Assembly: GCF_017888745.1 (NCBI RefSeq)
Contig: NZ_JAGHFM010000328.1
Coordinates: forward strand, 1-56,927
DNA length: 56,927 nt
Origin: Terrisporobacter sp.
GTDB taxonomy: Bacteria; Bacillota; Clostridia; Peptostreptococcales; Peptostreptococcaceae
Direction: 5' to 3'
Below the pieces are notes generated by a model. The model was not told where the DNA came from and searched no databases. It saw nothing but the letters and a program-made list of their open reading frames with translations. The first letter of the stretch is position 1; each line of letters starts with the position of its first letter. Made by a program: the position numbers and the translations under genes. Positions 26,697 through 35,575 of this stretch are shown here, piece by piece.

Positions 26697-27875
26697 ATGA
26701 AAGTATCAAAACTAATAAAATATTTTGTACCTAAGTTAATTGTATTAATTTTAATAGTAGGTATCATAATATTTCCTGATGAGTCTATAGATGCTGCTAA
26801 AGATGGAATCAATATCTGGGTTAATACACTAATTCCATCACTACTACCTTTTATAATCGGTGCAAATATAATTGTATCATTAAAAGTTGTAGATATTTTA
26901 GGTACCATAATTAACCCTATCACACAATTTGTATTCAATGTATCCGGTAAAAGCGCTTTAGTATTTGCCATATCAGCTGTATCAGGATATCCAGTTGGCG
27001 CAAAGCTTGCTTCTGACTTAAGAGATAAAAAAGAGATATCTGTATATGAAGCTCAAAGATTAGTTTCATTTTGTTCTACTTCAGGTCCTTTATTTATTAT
27101 AGGTGCCGTATCAGTTGGAATGTTAAATAGCGAAGATTTAGGATATCTAATGCTTATCTGTCATTATTTAGGTGCTATTACTGTAGGCTTGATATTTAGA
27201 AAATATGGACATGAAAAAAGAAATAGTTCTAAATATAATTTAATACATAATCTAAAAAAAATTATAAACACACCTGAAGAAAGTGGCTTCTTTGTATCCT
27301 TTGGAAATGCTGTTGTAAATGGCGTAAATACCTTATTAGCTGTAGGGGGATTTGTAATAATTTTCTCTGTCGTATTTGAGATACTAGATTTATTCAATGT
27401 TATTGATGCTATTTCACATTTTGTATGTATACCTCTTTCTATTTTTCATGTAACAGAAGAAGTATGCAGTACGTTTCTAAGCGGACTGTTTGAAATAACT
27501 ATCGGCTGTAATAACGTGTGTGAACTTTCTACCCTTTCTGAGGGAATTAAAGCTAGTTTGTGCAGTTTTATAATAGGTTTTAGTGGCTTATCTATATTAT
27601 CTCAATGTTGTAACTTTATAGGAAAAACAGATATAAAAATAAATTTGTACATATTCAGTAAGTTTTTGCACGGGTTATTTGCTGGTATATTTACTTTCTT
27701 ACTTTATCCTATTAGTCAAAACATTTTACCTGCATCTAATATTTCAAATATTTATAATTCTCTTTATAACAACAATCTATGGAATCAATATTTTTATAAT
27801 TTTAAAATTTTTGTGGTTATAATTATCATAGTCTACATAATTTACGATGTTTATTTCGTCTATAAGACAAGATAA
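26697..27875 (+). CDS. ylbJ: YlbJ/SpoVV, sporulation membrane transporter
   Basis: Sporulation membrane protein; in Bacillus SpoVV (YlbJ) sits in the outer forespore membrane and moves dipicolinic acid from mother cell to intermembrane space. About eight to ten membrane segments over 392 residues. The family motifs are LIPSLLPFIIGANII (45-59), SGYPVGAKL (96-104) and SFCSTSGPLFIIGAVSVGM near 124-142. AGGTGAT precedes ATG 26697. The mother-cell promoter expected for this gene is not clear. Confidence 0.92.
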   Translation: MKVSKLIKYFVPKLIVLILIVGIIIFPDESIDAAKDGINIWVNTLIPSLLPFIIGANIIVSLKVVDILGTIINPITQFVFNVSGKSALVFAISAVSGYPVGAKLASDLRDKKEISVYEAQRLVSFCSTSGPLFIIGAVSVGMLNSEDLGYLMLICHYLGAITVGLIFRKYGHEKRNSSKYNLIHNLKKIINTPEESGFFVSFGNAVVNGVNTLLAVGGFVIIFSVVFEILDLFNVIDAISHFVCIPLSIFHVTEEVCSTFLSGLFEITIGCNNVCELSTLSEGIKASLCSFIIGFSGLSILSQCCNFIGKTDIKINLYIFSKFLHGLFAGIFTFLLYPISQNILPASNISNIYNSLYNNNLWNQYFYNFKIFVVIIIIVYIIYDVYFVYKTR

Positions 27876-27910
27876 TAAAAGCCTTATAAAAATATAATTA
27901 ACTTAATAAT

Positions 27911-27940
27911 AAAAACTCCTACAGCACTGTAGGAGTTTTT
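27911..27940. terminator. Two-way terminator between ylbJ and the coaD operon
   Basis: Arms AAAAACTCCTACAG and CTGTAGGAGTTTTT are perfect and flanked by A/T runs; it ends directly at the stop codon of the convergent gene. Confidence 0.9.
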
Positions 27941-27941
27941 A

Positions 27942-28454
27942 TTAACCTTCTCTTAACTCTCTTTTATTAGTTTTAACTATTTCTAAAGTTTCTATCAGGT
28001 TTTGCTCAACTGAACTTATAACATCTTCTGCATATACTAAAGAACCTTCTCTTATCTCTACTGCATATGCTTCAGCTTTACTTATAATTTCTGTAGCTCT
28101 TTCTTTTGCTCTTACAACAACCTCATTTGATTCGACAATATCATCAAATTGTTGCTTAAGATTTTCTTCAAACTGCTCTCCTTCTCTGACCTTCAACTCA
28201 GCTTCTTGATTAGCTTGAGCTATTATTTGATCAGCTTCTACTTTAGCTTCTGTTATTATTCTTTGTCTCTCTCTATTAATCCATATAGCTTGATTAACTT
28301 CCTCTGGAAGTAATGATTTTATTTCATTTATAATAGAAAGTACTTCTTCTTTCTCTATACTTATAGATTTCCTAGCAAGACCTTTAACTGGTGCATGTTC
28401 AATAATTTCTTCTAGCTCTTGGAGTAAATCCATTATTTCTAAATCTATTTTCAT
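27942..28454 (-). CDS. Coiled-coil protein of the coaD-rsmD-recG operon
   Basis: No named function. The 170 residues are almost wholly helical and highly charged. A basic segment with GLARKSISI near 25-33 is followed by long coiled coil from about 38, including an AKVEADQIIAQANQEAE stretch that resembles ATP synthase b-subunit or DivIVA-like proteins. No signal or membrane segment. Similar proteins sit beside coaD in Clostridia (recollection). It starts 24 nt after coaD and ends at a terminator. A scaffolding or cell-envelope role is a guess. Confidence 0.75.
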   Translation of the reverse strand: MKIDLEIMDLLQELEEIIEHAPVKGLARKSISIEKEEVLSIINEIKSLLPEEVNQAIWINRERQRIITEAKVEADQIIAQANQEAELKVREGEQFEENLKQQFDDIVESNEVVVRAKERATEIISKAEAYAVEIREGSLVYAEDVISSVEQNLIETLEIVKTNKRELREG

Positions 28455-28478
28455 ACTATTCCCCCTAAATACGTTTTA

Positions 28479-28967
28479 CTATTTTGTCTTTTTCTCTAAT
28501 TCTTCTAGTACCTCAACAGGCACAAAATTTGTAACATCTGCTCCAAAGCTTAAAACTTCTTTTATTAATGATGAACTTACAAAAGAATATTTTTTATTTG
28601 TCGGTAAAAATATTGTTTCTATATCAGAATTCAATTCCTTATTCATATGAGCCATTTGTAATTCATAGTTTACATCATCTTCACTTCTCACACCTCTAAC
28701 TAAAGTGCTAATTCCATTTTCAGCACAATAATTAACTAATAGTCCTTGAAAACTAATAATTTTTATATTATCCAATTCTTTAGTACATAACTCTATTAAT
28801 TTTACTCTTTCTTCTAAAGTAAAAAGTCCTTTTTTATTCGGATTAATAAGTACTCCAATTTGTAATTCATCAAATAATTTTGATGCTCTAAAAATTATAT
28901 CTAAATGTCCATTTGTAATCGGATCAAAACTTCCTGCAAAAATCGCTTTACGTAATGGTTTATCCAT
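28479..28967 (-). CDS. coaD: Phosphopantetheine adenylyltransferase
   Basis: Transfers AMP from ATP to 4'-phosphopantetheine, the penultimate step of coenzyme A synthesis. Nucleotidyltransferase motif GSFDPITNGH with TNGH at 18-21, RGVRSEDDVNYE near 92 and the C-terminal VSSSLIKEV segment are all present. 162 residues is standard. It starts 1 nt after rsmD, in the recG-rsmD-coaD order. coaBC, the preceding enzyme, is also in this window. Confidence 0.97.
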   Translation of the reverse strand: MDKPLRKAIFAGSFDPITNGHLDIIFRASKLFDELQIGVLINPNKKGLFTLEERVKLIELCTKELDNIKIISFQGLLVNYCAENGISTLVRGVRSEDDVNYELQMAHMNKELNSDIETIFLPTNKKYSFVSSSLIKEVLSFGADVTNFVPVEVLEELEKKTK

Positions 28968-28968
28968 A

Positions 28969-29523
28969 CTATTCCTCCATTTTATAGAAAGTTAATGTTG
29001 TATTACCATATTTCTTTTCTCTACTCTTATAAAGTCTTCCTATACTATCTGGAAATTTGTCTTTAGTATCATGTTCAACAACTATTATCCCGTCTTCTTT
29101 TAATAAATTATTATTATCAATACCACCAAGAGCATCATTAAACATATTTTTATAGTATGGAGGATCCATAAAAATAACATCAAATTTTTCTGTTTTCAAC
29201 GCTAAAGAGTTTATAGCGCTTTTAAAATCAGAATTTAATACAACACTTTCTTTTTCTACCCTTGCTTTTTTTATATTAGATTTAACAATACTAATACTTT
29301 CTTTGCTATTATCAACAAAAATACATTTATTAGCACCTCTAGATAAACACTCAATACCTAAGGAACCAGTTCCTGCAAATAAATCTAATATATCACTATC
29401 CATTATATACGAGTTAATCATATTAAATAATGATTCCTTAACCCTATCAGTTGTCGGTCTTACATCATCATTTTTAGGAGCATTTAATTTTAAACCTCTA
29501 GCTTTTCCTGAAATAACTCTCAA
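28969..29523 (-). CDS. rsmD: RsmD, 16S rRNA (guanine-966-N2) methyltransferase
   Basis: Methylates G966 of 16S rRNA in the assembled small subunit. SAM motif LDLFAGTGSLGIECLSRGA near 41-58 and catalytic DPPY in IFMDPPYYK near 118-126. 184 residues is typical. The start is TTG 29523, preceded by GGAAGGAGA. It is cotranscribed with coaD, a near-universal pairing in Firmicutes. Confidence 0.95.
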   Translation of the reverse strand: MRVISGKARGLKLNAPKNDDVRPTTDRVKESLFNMINSYIMDSDILDLFAGTGSLGIECLSRGANKCIFVDNSKESISIVKSNIKKARVEKESVVLNSDFKSAINSLALKTEKFDVIFMDPPYYKNMFNDALGGIDNNNLLKEDGIIVVEHDTKDKFPDSIGRLYKSREKKYGNTTLTFYKMEE

Positions 29524-29560
29524 AGTTATATCTCCTTCCTATATTTTAACATAATTTTAT

Positions 29561-31618
29561 CTAATTTAATGAGATTTCTTCACGTTCACTAAATTTATAT
29601 AATATTTCTTCTTTTAGTTTTTTATTTTCTTCTAATTGTAATTTTACGTCTTGTCCAATTATATATCTAGCTTCTATTTGAGCTAGTTTTAATATTTTCA
29701 TATGTTTAAATATATTGGCCACTTTAAGTTCTGGAATACCATGTTGTCTTGTTCCAAAAAACTCTCCTGGACCTCTTATTTCTAAGTCTTTTTGTGAAAT
29801 TTTAAATCCATCGGTAGTTTCTTCCATTATGGACATTCTTTCTTTGCATACTTCAGTTTTAGAATTATATATTAATATACAATAAGATTTATGTTTTCCT
29901 CTCCCTACACGTCCTCTTAGCTGATGCAATTGTGCTAAACCAAATCTTTCTGCATTTTCTATTATCATCAAAGTAGCATTAGGTACATTAACACCAACTT
30001 CTATAACTGTTGTAGAAACCAATATGTCCAATCTTTTATTTTTAAAATCATCCATAATAGAATCTTTTTCACTAGGTTTCATTTTACCATGCAAAAGTCC
30101 TACTCTTAAATCACTAAAAAACTCTCTTTTCAATTCTTCAACTAACTCTACTGCTGCTGTAGCTTCTATCTTTTCACTTTCATCAACTAAAGGACAAACT
30201 ACATACACTTGTCTACCTTTTTTAACTTCATCTCTTACTAAATTTTCATAAGCTTCACTTCTTCTTTTATGCTCTATTGCAATAGTTTCAATTGGCTGCC
30301 TTCCTGGAGGAAGCTCGTCTATTATGGATATATCTAAGTCACCATATAAAATAAGTGCTAATGTTCTAGGTATAGGTGTGGCTGTCATAACAAGTATATC
30401 CGGGCTATCTCCTTTATTAGATAATCTACCTCTTTGTCTAACACCAAATCTATGTTGTTCATCAGTTATGACAATGCCCAAATTTTTGAACTCAACTTTA
30501 TCTTCTATAAGTGCATGGGTTCCAATTAAAATATCAATTTCTTGATTTTTTACTTTTTCAAGCACTTTATCTTTTTGTTTTTTTGTAAGGCTACCTACAA
30601 GTAACTCAGACTTAATATTAAAGGTTTCAAGTGTTTCTTTGAATGATTCGTAGTGTTGCGATGCTAAAATCTCTGTAGGTGCCATTAAAGCCCCTTGATA
30701 GCCATTTAATACCCCACTAGCAAGAGAAAGTAAGGCAACTACTGTTTTACCACTCCCAACATCACCTTGTACTAATCTATTCATAACCTTGCTTGATTGC
30801 ATATCTTCCAAAATTTCATCTAAAGCTCTATTTTGAGCTTTTGTAAGTTTAAACGGTAAAGAATTTACTATATCATTTAATTTTTCATTTTCTTTAAATT
30901 CTATACCATTAGATTCATTAACACCACTTTTGAAATAAAATAATCCTAGCTGCAGAACTAAAAATTCTTCAAATACCAGTCTATATAATGCTATTTTTAA
31001 GGCATCTTTGCTAGTTGGATTATGGATATTTCTTATAGCGTAATCAATTCCACATAATTTATATTTTTCTATTATGTATCTAGGTAAGTATTCTTTTACT
31101 TTAAATTCTTCTTTTAAAAGAACTGATTTAATTATACTTTCCAATTCTTTATTTGTTAGTCCATAAGTTAAAGGATAAACTGGTTGTATTTTACAAGTAG
31201 ATTGTGGTGCATTTGTATAGTGCTCTATTTCGCAAGAAGATAACTCTTTAAAATTATTCTCGATTTTAACTTTTCCATAAGCTAAAATACTATCTCCACT
31301 TTTAAATACCTTTGTTATATATTCTTGATTAAAAAAAACTAGTCTTATATATCCACTTTCATCTCTTACATCAATTTTAGTAATATTCATACCTTTTTTA
31401 GGACTATAAGTATCCATTCTAGTTATAATACCTTTGATGGATGCTTTTTCATCATTTTCTAATTGGGTTATTTTCTTAATGTTACTTCTATCTTCATATT
31501 GTCTTGGAAAATAATATATAAGGTCTTTTAATGTAAAAATACCTAATTTATTCAACTTATTAGCTCTTTTAGGCCCAATACCTTTTACAAATTGTATTTC
31601 TTTACTTAAGTTATTCAT
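29561..31618 (-). CDS. recG: RecG, ATP-dependent DNA helicase
   Basis: Reverses stalled replication forks and migrates Holliday junctions. An N-terminal helix-hairpin-helix (VKGIGPKRANKLNKLG) and wedge/OB domain (to about 240) precede the helicase core: Walker A GDVGSGKTVVAL, the DEQHRFGVRQR box, MTATPIPRTLAL, and motif VI near QLRGRVGRGKHKSYC. ATG 31618 follows AGGTGAT, so the protein has 685 residues; three upstream codons in the open frame overlap that site. First of recG-rsmD-coaD. Confidence 0.96.
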   Translation of the reverse strand: MNNLSKEIQFVKGIGPKRANKLNKLGIFTLKDLIYYFPRQYEDRSNIKKITQLENDEKASIKGIITRMDTYSPKKGMNITKIDVRDESGYIRLVFFNQEYITKVFKSGDSILAYGKVKIENNFKELSSCEIEHYTNAPQSTCKIQPVYPLTYGLTNKELESIIKSVLLKEEFKVKEYLPRYIIEKYKLCGIDYAIRNIHNPTSKDALKIALYRLVFEEFLVLQLGLFYFKSGVNESNGIEFKENEKLNDIVNSLPFKLTKAQNRALDEILEDMQSSKVMNRLVQGDVGSGKTVVALLSLASGVLNGYQGALMAPTEILASQHYESFKETLETFNIKSELLVGSLTKKQKDKVLEKVKNQEIDILIGTHALIEDKVEFKNLGIVITDEQHRFGVRQRGRLSNKGDSPDILVMTATPIPRTLALILYGDLDISIIDELPPGRQPIETIAIEHKRRSEAYENLVRDEVKKGRQVYVVCPLVDESEKIEATAAVELVEELKREFFSDLRVGLLHGKMKPSEKDSIMDDFKNKRLDILVSTTVIEVGVNVPNATLMIIENAERFGLAQLHQLRGRVGRGKHKSYCILIYNSKTEVCKERMSIMEETTDGFKISQKDLEIRGPGEFFGTRQHGIPELKVANIFKHMKILKLAQIEARYIIGQDVKLQLEENKKLKEEILYKFSEREEISLN

Positions 31619-31653
31619 AATTATCACCTATTACCTAAAAATTCACTACGAAT

Positions 31654-31697
31654 AAAAATCCTGTATAACATACTAAATATAGTACGATTATACAGGA
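31654..31697 (-). terminator. Terminator of the yloU-fakA operon
   Basis: TCCTGTATAA (31659-31668) pairs with TTATACAGGA (31688-31697) and an inner TACTA/TAGTA stem, followed on the minus strand by a T-run. It separates fakA from recG. Confidence 0.88.
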
Positions 31698-31708
31698 CTA
31701 ATTAATTA

Positions 31709-33334
31709 TTATTCAACTGAAATCAAGTAGTAATAAAGAGGTTGTCCTCCATAGTGTAATTCAACGTCTATATCTTCGAATTTTTCTTCTAGGTCACTTG
31801 CTAATGCTTCAGCATCCTCTTTTGAAGTATCTTCACCGTAGAATAAAGTTATTATAGCACTATCTTCGTCTACTAATTTTTCTATTAGGTCTGTAGTTAT
31901 TTCATTAACTTCTTCACCAGCAGCAAGCAATTTTCCTTCTGCTAGACCTATTATATTTCCTTCTTTTACTTCAATATCATTTATAACTGTATCTCTTACA
32001 GCATAAGTTACTTGACCTGATTTTACTGTGGATAAAGCTTCAACCATATTAGCTTCATTTTCTTCAGCAGTAGCATCACCATCAAATGTTACTAACGAAG
32101 CAAATGCTTGAGCAACATTTTTAGTAGGTATTACTATTATATTTTTATCACTTAATTCTTTAGCTTGATTCGCAGCCATTATAATATTACTGTTATTTGG
32201 TAGTATTATAATGTTTCTCGCATGTAAACTTTCTATTGCCTTCATAAAATCTTCTGTACTTGGGTTCATTGTTTGACCACCTTCTATTATGTGATCTACT
32301 CCAAAATCTTTAAATATTTGAGCTAAACCTTCACCCATAGAAGTTGCTATAAATCCATATTCCTTTTCTTCAACTTGTACTTCTTTAGTCTGTTCAGATT
32401 CACTTAAAACTATATTTTCATGTTGAAGTTTCATGTTTTCAATTTTTATAGTTAATAATTGCCCATATCTTAAAGCTTCTTGTAATGCAAGCCCTGGATC
32501 ATTAGTGTGAACATGTACTTTTATTACACCCTCATCTCCAACAACAGCTAGACTATCTCCAAACTTCATGAATTTTTCTCTTATTACAAGATCATCTACT
32601 TTATCACTTTCTAAAATAAATTCTGTACAGTATTGGAATTTAATATCTTCTGTTGATATATTTTGTTCAACTTTAACTTCCACGTTATTAGATACTCCAC
32701 CTGCAATAGAATCTATACTATTCCCTTTTAAAGATGATAACATACCTTCTAATATAAGTACTAGACCTTTACCACCTGAATCTACTACTCCAGCTTCTTT
32801 TAATGCTTTTAACAGTTCTGGCGTTTTATCTAATGATTCATTTGCTTTTTTTACAACTAGTTCAAGGAATTCTATCATATCCATGTCTTCAGTAGAAGTT
32901 TTAACAGCATATTCTCCAGTTTCTCTTATTACAGTAAGGATAGTTCCTTCTATTGGTTTTATAACAGCTTTGTAAGCAGTATCTGAACCATTTTTTAGAG
33001 CTAAAGCTAAATCATTAACATTTAATGACTCTTTACCTTCTATAGATTTTGCTATTCCTCTTATTATTTGTGATAGTATAACTCCTGAGTTTCCTCTAGC
33101 TCCCATTAAAGAACCTTTAGAAAGAGCTTTACCTATATCTGTTATATTATCATTGTTAACTTTTGATAATTCTTTTATCGCATAAGATATAGTTAAAGAC
33201 ATGTTTGTTCCTGTATCTCCATCTGGTACTGGAAATACATTTAACTTATCTACTAAATCTTTATTATTTTGAAGATTATTTGCACCTGAAACAAACATAT
33301 CTCTAAATTTGTTTCCGTCTATACATTGAATCAT
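31709..33334 (-). CDS. fakA: FakA/YloV family fatty-acid kinase
   Basis: Two-domain kinase that phosphorylates fatty acids held by FakB (DegV) partners, feeding PlsY. The N-terminal DhaL/DAK2 domain carries the nucleotide-binding PVPDGDTGTNM (D38, D40, N44), and GARGNSGVILSQIIRG near 77-92. The C-terminal half is the YloV-type DegV-like domain. 541 residues is standard. GGAGGA precedes ATG 33334, 15 nt after the Asp23 gene. In this window it could complement plsX for use of exogenous fatty acids. Confidence 0.92.
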   Translation of the reverse strand: MIQCIDGNKFRDMFVSGANNLQNNKDLVDKLNVFPVPDGDTGTNMSLTISYAIKELSKVNNDNITDIGKALSKGSLMGARGNSGVILSQIIRGIAKSIEGKESLNVNDLALALKNGSDTAYKAVIKPIEGTILTVIRETGEYAVKTSTEDMDMIEFLELVVKKANESLDKTPELLKALKEAGVVDSGGKGLVLILEGMLSSLKGNSIDSIAGGVSNNVEVKVEQNISTEDIKFQYCTEFILESDKVDDLVIREKFMKFGDSLAVVGDEGVIKVHVHTNDPGLALQEALRYGQLLTIKIENMKLQHENIVLSESEQTKEVQVEEKEYGFIATSMGEGLAQIFKDFGVDHIIEGGQTMNPSTEDFMKAIESLHARNIIILPNNSNIIMAANQAKELSDKNIIVIPTKNVAQAFASLVTFDGDATAEENEANMVEALSTVKSGQVTYAVRDTVINDIEVKEGNIIGLAEGKLLAAGEEVNEITTDLIEKLVDEDSAIITLFYGEDTSKEDAEALASDLEEKFEDIDVELHYGGQPLYYYLISVE

Positions 33335-33349
33335 ATTTTTCCTCCTATA

Positions 33350-33700
33350 CTACTTAACCCTTATACCTTGAACATTAACATCAACTTTACTTACTTTTAT
33401 TGATGTAGTATTCTCTACTGAATATTTTACTCGGTCAATTATGTTATTTGCTACTGTAGAAATATTAATTCCATATTGCATTATAACAAATAATTCTATC
33501 TCTAATGTATTATCTTCTGTCTCTATTACTTTAACGCCTTTTGTTGCATTATCGCCTTTTAATAATTCGACAATACCTTTTATTTTTTGCGAGAAACCTA
33601 CTAATCCGTAACTCTCCATTGCAGCTCTATATGCAATTTGAGCTATAACATGTTTATCTATTTCTATACATCCATATTCATTGTTTACTTTAGTAGCCAT
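33350..33700 (-). CDS. yloU: Asp23/Gls24 family protein (YloU-like)
   Basis: Second Asp23-family protein of the window (116 residues). The core spans nearly the whole chain: NEYGCIEIDKHVIAQIAYRAA, then VIMQYGINISTVANNII and VDVNVQGIRVK. It lacks the basic tail of the copy at 12188. Position immediately upstream of fakA/yloV and divergent from rpmB matches Bacillus yloU. GGGGG precedes ATG 33700. Function is not established; staphylococcal Asp23 is membrane-associated and linked to envelope stress. Confidence 0.9.
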   Translation of the reverse strand: MATKVNNEYGCIEIDKHVIAQIAYRAAMESYGLVGFSQKIKGIVELLKGDNATKGVKVIETEDNTLEIELFVIMQYGINISTVANNIIDRVKYSVENTTSIKVSKVDVNVQGIRVK

Positions 33701-33720
33701 GGTTTTACCCCCTCATTTTA

Positions 33721-34091
33721 TTTTATTAATTTTATATTTTGTTCAATGTTATTTAAAATTTTATTACAGTAAACATTTTTCTTTTATTTTAATAAATTAT
33801 AGTTTATATTTCTATTTTAGACAAGATATATAATACTATAAGTAATTAATAATTAAAAGCTAATTAATTTATAACTAAAAAGACGTTTATTCTATTTACT
33901 ATGTGGTAAATATAAAAAAATATATAATTTTATTTTTATTAGACATAGTAATTTACCTAATAGTAAGATAATGACTATAAACTTTTATCATTATTTTCTT
34001 TTTTAATATTTACATTAGCAAAATTTATATATATAATTTTATATGATAATAGGAAAATCTTCAATATATTAAGGACAATTATATATTTTTA
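33721..34091. other. yloU-rpmB intergenic region, no gene seen
   Basis: Highly AT-rich. It contains TTACTATGT (33896-33904) followed by GGTAAAT, and further on ACATAGTAA (33943-33951) followed by ATTTACC: the reverse complements of both elements, kept in the same order instead of nested. No open frame with a ribosome site was seen. Confidence 0.55.
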
Positions 34092-34120
34092 TTGCAGAAA
34101 TTCAAATTTTATGTTAATAT
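34092..34120 (+). promoter_or_regulatory. Sigma-A promoter of rpmB
   Basis: TTGCAG (34092-34097), 17 nt, TAATAT (34115-34120), giving a leader of about 43 nt. Confidence 0.65.
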
Positions 34121-34135
34121 AAATATGTTTTTAGT

Positions 34136-34162
34136 CTTAAAATAGTTATCATTTTAAGGAGG
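34136..34162 (+). promoter_or_regulatory. Leader hairpin overlapping the rpmB ribosome site
   Basis: CTTAAAAT (34136-34143) pairs with ATTTTAAG (34151-34158); the right arm contains the first three bases of AAGGAGG (34156-34162). Weak A-T stem; may tune translation (inference). Confidence 0.4.
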
Positions 34163-34170
34163 CGTATATA

Positions 34171-34359
34171 ATGTCAAGAGTATGTTGCGTATGTGGTAAA
34201 GGTAAAGTTTCAGGAAACCAAGTATCACACTCAAATAAACACAGCAAAAGAACATGGGCTGCTAACTTAAGAAACGTTAAAGTTATAGAAAATGGAACTC
34301 CAAAAAGAGTTAAAGTTTGTACAAGATGCTTACGTTCAAATAAAGTTGAAAGAGCTTAA
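34171..34359 (+). CDS. rpmB: Ribosomal protein bL28
   Basis: Large-subunit protein of 62 residues: MSRVCCVCGKGKVSGNQVSH at the N-terminus and a CTRCLRSNKVERA end. Four cysteines (C5 or C6, C8, then CTRC near 51-54) can form a zinc ribbon. AAGGAGG precedes ATG 34171 by 8 nt. Its location next to spoVM and divergent from yloU-fakA is as in Bacillus. Confidence 0.98.
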   Translation: MSRVCCVCGKGKVSGNQVSHSNKHSKRTWAANLRNVKVIENGTPKRVKVCTRCLRSNKVERA

Positions 34360-34382
34360 TAATAAATTAATTTTATTAGTAA

Positions 34383-34414
34383 AGAGCCTACATTATTGTA
34401 GGCTCTCATTTTTT
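34383..34414 (+). terminator. Terminator of rpmB
   Basis: AGAGCCTACA (34383-34392) pairs perfectly with TGTAGGCTCT (34397-34406), then CATTTTTT. Confidence 0.92.
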
Positions 34415-34442
34415 ATCTAATAGTTTATTATAATACCTTCCC

Positions 34443-34526
34443 CTATTTATTGTTTTTATTTCCTCTCATAAATTTTAAAACAATATTAGAAATCCACTTT
34501 GGTAGTTTTATAGTTACCATCTTCAT
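34443..34526 (-). CDS. spoVM: SpoVM, small amphipathic spore coat/cortex protein
   Basis: 27-residue peptide MKMVTIKLPKWISNIVLKFM plus a basic tail. Bacillus SpoVM (26 residues, MKFYTIKLPKFLGGIV...) shares the TIKLPK core, the following amphipathic helix and the basic end. SpoVM recognises the convex outer forespore membrane and anchors SpoIVA to start coat assembly. AGGAGGG lies 6 nt before ATG 34526, a strong ribosome site. Position between thiN and rpmB is exactly that of Bacillus spoVM. Too short for usual ORF calling. Confidence 0.9.
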   Translation of the reverse strand: MKMVTIKLPKWISNIVLKFMRGNKNNK

Positions 34527-34544
34527 AATTATCCCTCCTAGGCT

Positions 34545-34868
34545 AATACAAGCCTTTATGTTTTAAATAATACCCATAAAGTTTAATCATAATATTAATA
34601 ATTTTTATGCATTATATAAGGTTTATAGACCTTTTATCAAAAACTTGTAACTATTCCTTATCAAACCTATCCTTCATATGTATCACTCTATTTTTGTACC
34701 ATAAAGACTATATATTTTAACCATATATAAAAACTCTTATATAATTATATTAAAGAAGGTTTTTATTTTAGAATTATAACTTTATTATTTTATTAATTTT
34801 AATAAATCATACTTAATATATAGTCTATAAATTTATTAAAAATACATCTATATAAGTATATTTTCTAA
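34545..34868. other. thiN-spoVM intergenic region, no gene seen
   Basis: AT-rich, holding an inverted repeat AGACTATATATT (34705-34716) and AATATATAGTCT (34815-34826) about 100 nt apart. It should contain the spoVM mother-cell promoter, but I could not assign one. Confidence 0.5.
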
Positions 34869-34910
34869 TAAAAAGCTCCCTCATAATATATAAATTACGA
34901 AGGAGTTTTC
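34869..34910 (-). terminator. Terminator of rsgA-rpe-thiN
   Basis: On the minus strand AAAACTCC...TAA and TTA...GGGAGCTTTTT form an imperfect stem followed by a T-run, just after thiN. Confidence 0.75.
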
Positions 34911-34918
34911 ACTTTATA

Positions 34919-35566
34919 TTAAATATTAAAATTTCGTATAATTAATGCACATCCATCATCTATACTTATTATACATTCATCTTCTAACATAACATTAGAA
35001 ATTCCTAAAGGAGATAAATGATTAACTATGGCATTATCTAAAGGATATTCTAATTTTTCTAATGTTACGCCCTTTGATTCTCCATTTATAGATATTACAG
35101 ATATAGTATCACCTTTTTTGCCCTTTAAATTTATTGTTTCATTTTTCACCATGAAAATTTCTTCTTCACTAGTCAGTATTCTAGGCCTAATACTATTTTC
35201 TTTTATGTAATTCATTAATCCTATATTGGCTAAAGTATGATCTATTCTTCCACCTAGTGTAGCAAAAAGGTCTATTTCGTCAGCTCCTAGACTTTTAGCT
35301 AAATATATACATATTTCAGAATCAGTTTCATCTTTATGAGAAGGGTATCTTTTAAATATTACATTTTTATTTTCATAATACTCTATTACTTCTCTTTCTA
35401 TAGAGTCTAAGTCTCCCACAATATAATTTGGTATAATATTCATTTTAAATAAATGATTACAGCCACCATCAGCCCCTATAATATAATCATAATTTTCTTC
35501 AAGTATTATTTCTTTTGTTTTAATATAATCTTTTACTTCTCCATTTAATATAATACAAACTTTCAT
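34919..35566 (-). CDS. thiN: Thiamine pyrophosphokinase
   Basis: Transfers pyrophosphate from ATP to thiamine, making thiamine diphosphate (used by Dxs among others). 215 residues. DYIIGADGGCNHLF near 29-42, NYIVGDLDSI near 47-56, SHKDETDSEICIYLA near 76-90 and GGRIDHTLAN near 104-113 are the family active-site motifs. It starts 10 nt after rpe, and rsgA-rpe-thiN is a conserved Firmicute operon. Confidence 0.96.
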   Translation of the reverse strand: MKVCIILNGEVKDYIKTKEIILEENYDYIIGADGGCNHLFKMNIIPNYIVGDLDSIEREVIEYYENKNVIFKRYPSHKDETDSEICIYLAKSLGADEIDLFATLGGRIDHTLANIGLMNYIKENSIRPRILTSEEEIFMVKNETINLKGKKGDTISVISINGESKGVTLEKLEYPLDNAIVNHLSPLGISNVMLEDECIISIDDGCALIIRNFNI

Positions 35567-35575
35567 TAATATCTC

